Assembly (NCBI GenBank): GCA_019412865.1
Contig: DXOJ01000748.1
Location: 1-5,052 of the forward strand
Source: Bacteroides sp.
GTDB lineage: Bacteria > Bacteroidota > Bacteroidia > Bacteroidales > Bacteroidaceae
DNA length: 5,052 nucleotides
Direction: 5' to 3'
The translations under genes and the position numbers were made by a program. The notes under the pieces were generated by a model. That model was not told the DNA's origin. It worked only from the letters and a program-made list of their open reading frames with translations, and made no database searches. Positions 1 through 5,052 of the stretch are shown here, piece after piece. The first letter of the stretch is position 1, and every line of letters starts with the position of its first letter.

Positions 1-20
1 CATCTATAATATAGAACCTA

Positions 21-932
21 ATGAAGAAGATATTAATTATCGGCGCCAACGGATTCACCGGACGCCAGATTGTAAATGATTTATCTGCTTGTAAACAATA
101 CAAGCTGACGGGCTGCTCCCTGCATCCGGATATTCTTCCCAATAACGCGGAGGATTATCGTTTCATCGAAACAGATATACGGAATGAAGCGGACGTTAGT
201 CATCTCTTCAAAGAGGTTCAACCCGATGTAGTCATTAATTGCTCCGCTCTGTCCGTGCCGGACTATTGCGAAACGCATCATGAAGAAGCCTATCTTACCA
301 ATGTTACCGCAGTAGGCCAACTGGCCGATTTATGCGAAGAATACAAAAGCCGGTTCATTCATTTATCTACGGACTTTGTTTTTGATGGAAAGATAAACGA
401 AGCTGCCGGGCTGTTATATACAGAAAAAGACCTCCCTGCCCCGGTCAACTACTACGGATATACCAAATGGAAAGGAGAAGAGAGGGTGGCAGAAACTTGC
501 AGCAGTTATGCCATTGTCCGTGTAGAAATCGTTTATGGCAAAGCACTACCGGGACAACATGGTAATATTGTACAGCTAGTAATGAACCGTCTGAAAGCCG
601 GACAAGAAATACGTGTCGTATCCGATCAATGGCGGACACCAACCTATGTTGGAGATGTTTCGGATGGAGTGCTACGTTTAATAGAACATACGGCGAATGG
701 CATCTTCCACATCTGTGGCGATGAATGTATGACCATTGCAGAGATTGCCTACCAGGTAGCAGATTATATGAAACTCGACCGTTCTCTTATCCATCCTACC
801 ACCACAGAAGAAATGAATGAAAGCACTCCCCGTCCCCGCTTCAGTGGGATGAGTATTGATAAAGCCCGGACAATGCTCGGATACAGGCCCCAAAAGTTAA
901 AAGAAATTCTTGCGAACTGGGATAAATTATAA
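21..932 (+). CDS. RmlD-like extended SDR, NAD(P)-dependent sugar-nucleotide reductase
   Basis: A complete 303-residue protein of the dTDP-4-dehydrorhamnose reductase (RmlD substrate-binding) type, close to the usual length of about 300. The Rossmann nucleotide-binding motif GxxGxxG is at residues 8-14 (GANGFTG), an acidic residue that may contact the cofactor is in TDIRN (51-55), and the STDFVFDG signature is at 116-123. The catalytic YxxxK pair is Y145/K149 in YYGYTKWKGE, with T117 as the likely third catalytic residue. WRTPTYVGD at 205-212 and the RPR (271-273) plus KARTMLGYRP region fit the substrate-binding C-terminal part. No signal peptide or membrane segment is seen, so it is probably cytosolic. 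In the family the enzyme reduces the 4-keto group of dTDP-4-keto-6-deoxy-L-mannose. Here no rmlA, rmlB or rmlC lies in view, so the true substrate is uncertain; generic SDR oxidoreductase is the safe name. Only 20 bases precede the ATG, so its promoter or operon partner cannot be judged. Confidence 0.9.
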   Translation: MKKILIIGANGFTGRQIVNDLSACKQYKLTGCSLHPDILPNNAEDYRFIETDIRNEADVSHLFKEVQPDVVINCSALSVPDYCETHHEEAYLTNVTAVGQLADLCEEYKSRFIHLSTDFVFDGKINEAAGLLYTEKDLPAPVNYYGYTKWKGEERVAETCSSYAIVRVEIVYGKALPGQHGNIVQLVMNRLKAGQEIRVVSDQWRTPTYVGDVSDGVLRLIEHTANGIFHICGDECMTIAEIAYQVADYMKLDRSLIHPTTTEEMNESTPRPRFSGMSIDKARTMLGYRPQKLKEILANWDKL

Positions 933-994
933 GGGAAAGAGCACATAACCAACTTTTTACAACCATCTATCTCGTTCCGGATATTCCTTTCTCT

Positions 995-1035
995 TTATTT
1001 ATTGCATATTTATTTTGAAAATATGCAATAAATAA
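995..1035. promoter_or_regulatory. Perfect 17-bp palindrome over the -33 box, candidate operator
   Basis: The left arm TTATTTATTGCATATTT (995-1011) is the exact reverse complement of 1019-1035, with the 7-base centre ATTTTGA. The centre holds most of the -33 TTTG, and the right arm fills almost the whole spacer up to the -7 box. A protein bound here would cover the core promoter, which suggests repression. The TATGCAAT half-sites and AT-rich centre loosely recall ArgR sites, and in E. coli lysO is ArgR-controlled; assigning ArgR here is only inference. As RNA the dyad could also fold at the 3' end of transcripts from the upstream SDR gene, but it lacks a T-run, so a terminator role is less likely. 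Confidence 0.6.
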
Positions 1036-1044
1036 CTATCTTTG
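1014..1044 (+). promoter_or_regulatory. Bacteroidetes-type promoter for the lysO operon
   Basis: The -33 element TTTG lies at 1014-1017 and the -7 element TATCTTTG (consensus TAnnTTTG) at 1037-1044, separated by 19 bases, the preferred spacing for the main Bacteroides sigma factor. Transcription is expected to begin near 1050, giving a leader of about 285 nt before the first lysO gene. It is the only strong match to this consensus noticed in the 402-base gap. Confidence 0.8.
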
Positions 1045-1065
1045 CACCAAATTCAAAAAAGACCA

Positions 1066-1176
1066 ATGATGAATCAAACATTACAATTACATAACGCTAC
1101 TCTTTTTCTTGCAGGAATACCTATTTTCTGTAAGTCTTGTTGCGTGCATGTGCATTGGTTCAGTGGATTCATCTAA
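1066..1176 (+). CDS. Candidate 36-aa leader ORF upstream of lysO
   Basis: An ATG about 16 nt after the predicted transcription start opens 36 codons ending in TAA at 1174-1176; a second ATG follows directly. The predicted peptide starts MMNQTLQLHNATLFLAGIPI and contains CKSCCVHVHW, a Cys/His cluster that could be chance. It has a single Lys and no Arg, so it is not an obvious lysine- or arginine-sensing attenuation peptide. No Shine-Dalgarno sequence is seen, which is not disqualifying in Bacteroides. Its place at the start of the transcript and its overlap with the leader stems make a regulatory leader peptide possible. A random ORF of this length in a 285-nt leader is also quite possible, so confidence is low. 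Confidence 0.3.
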   Translation: MMNQTLQLHNATLFLAGIPIFCKSCCVHVHWFSGFI

Positions 1177-1242
1177 ATTCCCCAACTATTTCTTTACAGG
1201 AACTACCTGCTGACTTGTTTTGTTAGCCATAGCAGTATTCCT
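1113..1242 (+). promoter_or_regulatory. Structured lysO 5' leader, possible cis-regulatory RNA
   Basis: Several complementary segments nest without crossing. AGGAATA (1113-1119) pairs with TATTCCT (1236-1242) as a closing stem. TTCTGTAA (1126-1133) pairs with TTACAGGA (1194-1201), with one G-T wobble. CTGC-TGAC (1207-1214) pairs with GTTA (1222-1225) plus GCAG (1232-1235) across a small bulge. This resembles a closing stem holding two arms. It does not show the conserved core of the lysine riboswitch and was not recognised as a known RNA class. Stems of 6-8 bp can occur by chance in 130 bases; covariation has not been tested. Confidence 0.35.
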
Positions 1243-1247
1243 TTCTG

Positions 1248-1287
1248 ATTTTCAAGCAGATGTAATATCTTCTTTGAAAATTCTTTT
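1248..1287 (+). terminator. Terminator-like attenuator hairpin in the lysO leader
   Basis: ATTTTCAA (1248-1255) pairs perfectly with TTGAAAAT (1274-1281). Inside it, AGAT (1258-1261) pairs with ATCT (1267-1270) around a GTAAT loop, leaving a small GC/TCT internal loop. The stem is followed by TCTTTT (1282-1287). The arrangement looks like an intrinsic terminator placed between the promoter and the first lysO gene, starting five bases after the leader stems end. The stem is AT-rich and the T-run is short and interrupted, so it may be leaky or inactive. Confidence 0.4.
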
Positions 1288-1334
1288 GTGTGTTGTCAAT
1301 CATCAGTTTAACCTAACCCAAAATATATACAATT

Positions 1335-1613
1335 ATGTTCTCTATTATATCTACCATGTTTTTAGGAATCGGCATCGGCTATGTATTGCGTAACTGGAGT
1401 ATTCTACAGAAGACAGAAAAGACAATTTCTCTTACAATATTCCTGTTGCTCTTTATTCTCGGTGTATCTATCGGTTCTAATAGCCTGATTGTGAACAATC
1501 TTGGTAAGTTCGGATGGCAAGCCATTGTTCTTGCTGTGTCCGGTGTATTGGGAAGCCTGATTGCTGCCCGTTTGGTACTACAATTATTTTTCAGGAAAGG
1601 GGGCGAACAATGA
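1335..1613 (+). CDS. LysO-type lysine exporter, N-terminal subunit (split gene)
   Basis: A 92-residue, highly hydrophobic protein with three likely membrane segments at about residues 3-18, 31-48 and 60-86. It ends in a basic tail (FRKGGEQ). It corresponds to the N-terminal part of the Lys_export/DUF340 family, which in E. coli LysO is a single chain of about 299 residues; the two proteins here total 298. The motif LGVSIGSN at 42-49 recurs as VGISIGSN at the same residue numbers in the downstream protein. The ATG is preceded by AT-rich sequence without a clear Shine-Dalgarno site; M8 is an alternative but would cut the first membrane segment. The stop overlaps the next start as ATGA, so the products should be made together and form one complex in the inner membrane. 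A stand-alone role is unlikely. Confidence 0.8.
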   Translation: MFSIISTMFLGIGIGYVLRNWSILQKTEKTISLTIFLLLFILGVSIGSNSLIVNNLGKFGWQAIVLAVSGVLGSLIAARLVLQLFFRKGGEQ

Positions 1614-2230
1614 AAGGAAGTCTGATCGTTATAGTATTCTTTTTTGTAGGCTGTATCATGGGAGCTTTCAATAAGTTCGAGTTCGATACGCACACAGTTT
1701 CCATGTATATACTTTATGCATTAATGCTACAAGTAGGAATCAGCATCGGTTCCAATAAGAACCTGAAAGCTATTGTTTCACATTTACACCCTAAAATGTT
1801 GCTGATTCCATTGGGAACGATTATCGGTACGCTGTTATTCTCCGCCCTGGCAAGTTTACTATTGCGTCAATGGAGCGTATTCGACTGTATGGCAGTGGGA
1901 AGTGGATTTGCCTACTATTCACTCTCTTCCATCCTTATCACCCAATTCAAAGAACCCTCCATAGGACTGCAACTGGCTACGGAACTGGGAACCATTGCCC
2001 TACTGACTAATATTTTCCGTGAGATGATGGCACTTCTTGGTACTCCGATCATCAAGAAGTACTTCGGGAAACTCGCTCCTATTTCAGCAGCAGGAGTCAA
2101 CTCGATGGATGTACTGCTGCCTTCCATCACCAGATATTCAGGAAAAGAAATGATTCCCATCGCCATCCTGCACGGCATTCTGATTGACATCAGCGTTCCC
2201 GTTTTCGTTTCTTTCTTCTGTAATCTTTAA
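1610..2230 (+). CDS. lysO: LysO family L-lysine exporter, main C-terminal subunit
   Basis: A 206-residue polytopic membrane protein of the LysO (YbjE, DUF340/Lys_export) family, which exports L-lysine and toxic analogues such as thialysine in E. coli. Six or more hydrophobic segments are visible, near residues 4-20, 28-48, 62-85, 91-111, 120-147 and 181-203. Family-like motifs are GSGFAYYSLSSILIT (97-111), NIFREMMALL (134-143) with an acidic residue inside a membrane segment (E138), NSMDVLLP (164-171) and MIPIAILHG (181-189). An intramembrane acidic residue is known to matter in the E. coli protein; matching it to E138 is my inference. The start at 1610 is chosen because the frame aligns with the family from MKGSLIV, the ATG overlaps the previous stop as ATGA, and purine-rich AGGAAAGGGGG lies just upstream at 1593-1603. 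The same frame is open back to an ATG at 1514, but that extension merely overlaps the upstream gene out of frame and is Cys-rich, unlike a membrane protein. Confidence 0.87.
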   Translation: MKGSLIVIVFFFVGCIMGAFNKFEFDTHTVSMYILYALMLQVGISIGSNKNLKAIVSHLHPKMLLIPLGTIIGTLLFSALASLLLRQWSVFDCMAVGSGFAYYSLSSILITQFKEPSIGLQLATELGTIALLTNIFREMMALLGTPIIKKYFGKLAPISAAGVNSMDVLLPSITRYSGKEMIPIAILHGILIDISVPVFVSFFCNL

Positions 2231-2232
2231 CC

Positions 2233-2275
2233 CTGTCCGGGAATAATAACCTTATTTATTAATGCCCGGAAACAG
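2233..2275. terminator. Hairpin between convergent lysO and helicase genes
   Basis: TCCGGG (2236-2241) pairs with CCCGGA (2265-2270), extended outward by CTG (2233-2235) with CAG (2273-2275) across a two-base bulge. Inside the loop, AATAATAA can pair with TTATTTATT around CC. The right arm lies within the last codons of the helicase gene. The two genes converge with only 28 bases between stops, so one dyad could end transcription from both sides. Neither side has a clear T-run after the stem, so termination may be inefficient or depend on Rho. Confidence 0.45.
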
Positions 2276-4856
2276 CCAATACAAACTTGATATCAGCATA
2301 GGAGACAGCGTCTCCTAATGCTACCTTTATAGCGAATATTCCCATGTATTCATGTTCATCCAAATACTTGCGAATCTTCGCTATATTTTCAGCTTTCACC
2401 ACCTGCTCCACTTTGATCTTTCCCGAACGGACATAATGCTCCAAATGTCCGGCAATGGTTCCGGATACCAAATCACGAGCCTTGGCTATTTCATCTATAT
2501 TCATTCCCTGACGGAACATTTCATAGCTAACCAACTTCGTATCTTTCTTCGCCTCCTTCTTTTTCTCCTTCTCCGCCTCTTTCTCCTGTTTCTCTGCCTC
2601 TTTCTGCAGCTTCGTCTTTCGTTGCCTTGCAGTATCATCACTATTACCGGAGGAGATTAACAGATCCGTTATCTCCGGTCTTTGCAATTGATTCTCCGCC
2701 ACATACTTGCGGATAATACCCAGAATCTCAAGCCCGTATTTCTCTACTCCTTTCGCTCCAAAATAAGGTATTGCCTCCAAAGCTCTTGGACTATCCGGTA
2801 GCAGATTCACAATCCCCATCAATGCCTTTTGTTGCATAATCACATAAGCAGGAACATTCATCTCCCTTGTTTTAGCTGTTCTCCATTCAGACAGGGCACG
2901 ATAAAGCTCCGGATGCAGAATATCCGTAGGAACTTCCACCTTTACCTTTTCAGCACTGCGTGTACGCTCTTTCCGTTCCTTGCGTTCTTTCTTCTCTTTC
3001 AAAGCCTTCGAAGAACCGGAGGACGTAGAATCATCTTCAAGGCTCAACATTACTTTAGCCTTCAACTTCAAATAATCCGTAATAGCAAACCTCCCTCTTG
3101 TAGACACAGCTTCCAACAGAGACTCCTTAATCCACAACGCATCATCCAGCGCCTGCATACGCTCTGCCAACAGCTTTCTCAACTCTTTATTATCAAGAGG
3201 CATATTAGTCTTATCATACAAAGCCCGAACCGGTTCCAACTCCTTATGAAAATATCCGGCACCGGAACGAATCCGTTCCTGCAACTCCTCATTCGCCGCA
3301 TAATCCTCACTCTCATGTATCAACCGGGTATACTGATTGCGGAAACGTTGAGACACCTCCACAATCTTCTCTTTAACATGGGGAGCCAACGCCTTATATT
3401 CAGCCAACTGCTTCGGAAAGAGCTTGTACAAATCCTCATCCATAAGACGAAGCAACCGTTTATAAACCTGATCGATCGAATAGAAATTAAACAAATCACT
3501 CAACAAATCAAAGAAATACGCCTTTTGCATATCATTCAACTGCTGGCTGCCCGGCTTATTCTGCTCCACCGCTTTGGTGAAATTATCCACCGTAACATCA
3601 CTTATTATGGCTTCCCTGCGCAAAGGAGACTCCAACACCATACCCTCCAGCGTCTTGCAACGACTCAAAGCCACATAAGTTTGCCCATGTGCAAAGGAAT
3701 TCCGCGCATCAATAATAGCACGCTCAAATGTCAAACCCTGACTCTTATGTATCGTAATAGCCCACGCCAAACGAATAGGATACTGGCGGAACGTCCCCTC
3801 TATCACTTCAGTGATCTCCTTCGTCTCCTCATTCAACACATATTTATAATTCCCCCACTCTTCCGGCAACAACTGAAATTCGGATCTATCCCCTTTACCA
3901 CGCACCACAATACCCGTTTCATTAACCGCGACCACCTCACCAATCATACCGTTATAATACCGTTTCTCGGACGATGGATCATTCTTCAGGAACATTATCT
4001 GTGCTCCCTCCTTAATTGTCAGAAGTTTATCCGCAGGATACGAATATTCAGGAAAATCCCCCTCTATCTCGGCACTAAAATGATATGCCTTGCCGGGCAA
4101 CGATGCCAGTTCGCGATCATTAACCCTCTGTGCCTGATTATTATGGGTCGTCAGACGAATATATCCCTCTTCTTTTTGCGGCTGAAAGCCGGGCTGATAA
4201 CGACGGTTCAGCTCATTCAACACTTCATCATCCGCCTTATTCTCCCGGATTTTATTTAATAAGGAAAGGAAGAACGTATCACTCTGACGATATACTTTCT
4301 TGAGTTCAATCGTCATATATGCCGTTTCTTTCAATGCATGACTTGCAAAGAAATAAGGAGTCTCATAATGCTTTCTCAACAACTCCCACTCATTGTCTTT
4401 CACGACAGGCGCCAACTGTTGCAAATCTCCAATCATCAACAGTTGCACCCCACCAAAAGGTTTCTCCCTATCGCGATACCTCCGCAGAGTTGCATCCACC
4501 GCATCCAGCAAATCAGCACGCACCATACTGATCTCATCAATAACGAGCAAATCCATACTACGGATGATATTCCGCTTTTCTTTACTATAACGATAATGCG
4601 TCTGGGAAGAATTAAAGGTTGTTTCGGGCACAAAAGGAGCAAAAGACAACTGAAAGAAAGAATGAATCGTTACGCCTCCCGCATTGATAGCTGCAATCCC
4701 TGTCGGAGCCAATACGACCATGCGTTTGGGCGTATGTTCTTTCAATCGTCTAAGAAATGTCGTTTTCCCGGTTCCAGCTTTTCCGGTAAGAAATAAATGT
4801 GTGCCTGTATTTTCAATGAACTGCCAAGCAAGCTGCAGTTCCGGATTATTTTCCAT
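2259..4856 (-). CDS. Pif1-like SF1B DNA helicase with HRDC and C-terminal HTH domains
   Basis: An 865-residue predicted DNA helicase. The motor has Walker A GKAGTGKT (25-32), PTGIAAINAGG (51-61), Walker B IDEIS (106-110), GDLQQLAPV (143-151), then WAITIHKSQGLTF (365-377) and YVALSR (394-399) with the likely arginine finger R399. These are Pif1/RecD-type SF1B motifs. Residues about 440-605 are a helical region I do not recognise. A Lys/Glu/Arg linker (615-635) leads to an HRDC-like domain (about 647-720; LHPELYRALSEWR to IPYFGAKGVEKYG). A second charged stretch (745-775) leads to a helix-turn-helix module (about 775-865) like the one at the C-terminus of many RecQ helicases. I chose the ATG at 4856 (MENNPELQLAWQF) because helicase homology starts there; the frame is open 24 codons further to 4928, but that part overlaps the upstream hairpin. 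Family roles are 5'-3' unwinding, G-quadruplex resolution and replication-fork support; its exact role here is unknown. A weak -7-like TAACTTTA lies at 4881-4874 without a clear -33 partner. Confidence 0.9.
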   Translation of the reverse strand: MENNPELQLAWQFIENTGTHLFLTGKAGTGKTTFLRRLKEHTPKRMVVLAPTGIAAINAGGVTIHSFFQLSFAPFVPETTFNSSQTHYRYSKEKRNIIRSMDLLVIDEISMVRADLLDAVDATLRRYRDREKPFGGVQLLMIGDLQQLAPVVKDNEWELLRKHYETPYFFASHALKETAYMTIELKKVYRQSDTFFLSLLNKIRENKADDEVLNELNRRYQPGFQPQKEEGYIRLTTHNNQAQRVNDRELASLPGKAYHFSAEIEGDFPEYSYPADKLLTIKEGAQIMFLKNDPSSEKRYYNGMIGEVVAVNETGIVVRGKGDRSEFQLLPEEWGNYKYVLNEETKEITEVIEGTFRQYPIRLAWAITIHKSQGLTFERAIIDARNSFAHGQTYVALSRCKTLEGMVLESPLRREAIISDVTVDNFTKAVEQNKPGSQQLNDMQKAYFFDLLSDLFNFYSIDQVYKRLLRLMDEDLYKLFPKQLAEYKALAPHVKEKIVEVSQRFRNQYTRLIHESEDYAANEELQERIRSGAGYFHKELEPVRALYDKTNMPLDNKELRKLLAERMQALDDALWIKESLLEAVSTRGRFAITDYLKLKAKVMLSLEDDSTSSGSSKALKEKKERKERKERTRSAEKVKVEVPTDILHPELYRALSEWRTAKTREMNVPAYVIMQQKALMGIVNLLPDSPRALEAIPYFGAKGVEKYGLEILGIIRKYVAENQLQRPEITDLLISSGNSDDTARQRKTKLQKEAEKQEKEAEKEKKKEAKKDTKLVSYEMFRQGMNIDEIAKARDLVSGTIAGHLEHYVRSGKIKVEQVVKAENIAKIRKYLDEHEYMGIFAIKVALGDAVSYADIKFVLAVSGH
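2532..2624 (-). repeat. Low-complexity Lys/Glu-coding tract in the helicase gene
   Basis: Residues about 745-775 of the helicase are almost all Lys, Glu, Ala and Gln, for example KEAEKQEKEAEKEKKKEAKK. The DNA is a purine-rich imperfect short repeat on the coding strand. It is probably a charged helical linker between the HRDC-like domain and the C-terminal helix-turn-helix. A similar shorter tract (EKKERKERKER) is encoded at about 2958-3008. Confidence 0.7.
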
Positions 4857-4888
4857 GCTTTTCCAATTTTCGGTAAAGTTACTGAATA

Positions 4889-4924
4889 TTCTTTTTCTTT
4901 CGTCTTGATACGAAAGAAAAAGAA
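4889..4924. repeat. Perfect 15-bp inverted repeat upstream of the helicase gene
   Basis: TTCTTTTTCTTTCGT (4889-4903) and ACGAAAGAAAAAGAA (4910-4924) are exact reverse complements around the loop CTTGAT. The dyad ends 33 bases before the chosen helicase start, so it would lie in the 5' leader if transcription starts upstream of it. The flank at 4925-4939 continues the purine-rich pattern (AACCAAAAAGAAAG), partly repeating the arm. Elements with this TTCTTTTTGGTTCTTTTTC look strike me as a familiar dispersed intergenic repeat type in Bacteroidetes, but that is recollection and was not checked. Confidence 0.7.
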
Positions 4925-4947
4925 CCAAAAAGAAAGAATCAAGGCTG

Positions 4948-4999
4948 CGTTTTTCCGGTTACTCCGGTGCTTCCTCCGGCGCTTGACGCCGGAAAAACG
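4948..4999. repeat. GC-rich block with two competing inverted repeats
   Basis: CGTTTTTCCGG (4948-4958) is the exact reverse complement of CCGGAAAAACG (4989-4999). Within the span, TCCGGCG (4975-4981) is the exact reverse complement of CGCCGGA (4987-4993) around CTTGA. The two right arms share bases 4989-4993, so the hairpins are mutually exclusive. TCCGG also occurs at three spaced places (4954, 4963, 4975). The block is clearly richer in GC than its flanks and sits upstream of the helicase gene on the minus strand. I see no gene in 4929-5052. Confidence 0.6.
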
Positions 5000-5052
5000 A
5001 GGCCGGAAGACCTGCGGGTGGAAGCCTTACAATGTGGGAAGCTTTATTATTA

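Noticed and set aside
933..994. Intrinsic terminator directly after the SDR gene
   Set aside because: Only a 6-bp AAAGAG/CTCTTT pairing with a loop of about 50 bases was found and no GC-rich stem plus T-run; not supportable.
1148..1213. A 21-codon ORF (ATGTGCATT...TGA) overlapping the leader ORF
   Set aside because: Very short, out of frame with the first leader ORF, without a start signal; expected by chance.
1222..1328. Small minus-strand ORFs in the lysO leader (14 and 26 codons)
   Set aside because: No promoter or start signal on that strand, no recognisable motif, and lengths expected by chance.
1050..1334. Classical lysine riboswitch (L box) before lysO
   Set aside because: The conserved core motifs of the L box and its five-helix pattern were not found; the stems seen form a different, simpler arrangement.
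2829..4259. A 476-codon plus-strand open frame opposite the helicase gene
   Set aside because: It is antisense to a protein with intact helicase motifs, and its translation is Leu/Ile/His/Gln-rich with no recognisable domain; it is a shadow of the minus-strand coding pattern.
4874..4881. TAACTTTA on the minus strand as a -7 box for the helicase gene
   Set aside because: It matches TAnnTTTG at all but the last base, but no TTTG lies 19-21 bases upstream, so it is too weak to annotate as a promoter.

Overview
The window most likely comes from a gut Bacteroides or a close relative. Three things point there: a textbook Bacteroidetes promoter (TTTG, 19-base spacer, TATCTTTG) at 1014-1044, AT-rich start regions mostly without strong Shine-Dalgarno sequences, and a large Pif1-type helicase fused to HRDC and helix-turn-helix domains. 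No mobile element, tRNA, rRNA or CRISPR array is visible.

Layout: (1) 21-932, plus strand, a complete RmlD-like extended SDR sugar-nucleotide reductase with no sugar-pathway neighbour in view. (2) 933-1334, a 402-base region without a large gene but dense in signals: a perfect 17+17 base palindrome wrapped around the -33 box, a strong candidate promoter, a transcribed leader of about 285 nt holding a possible 36-codon ORF and a set of nested stems, and a terminator-like hairpin before the next gene. (3) 1335-2230, plus strand, a LysO-type (DUF340) lysine exporter split into two genes of 92 and 206 residues with an ATGA stop/start overlap. (4) 2259-4856, minus strand, an 865-residue Pif1-like helicase converging on lysO; a hairpin spans the 28-base gap and the helicase stop. 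(5) 4857-5052, the helicase upstream region, with a perfect 15-bp hairpin and a GC-rich block of competing inverted repeats that looks like a dispersed intergenic repeat.

The two lysO genes should form one membrane transporter, made as a translationally coupled pair from the promoter at 1014-1044. The palindrome suggests a repressor or activator acting at initiation, and the leader suggests a second control by attenuation. The SDR gene and the helicase look functionally independent of this unit. The most interesting part is the lysO control region together with the split transporter, whose two subunits carry the same GxSIGSN motif at identical residue numbers.
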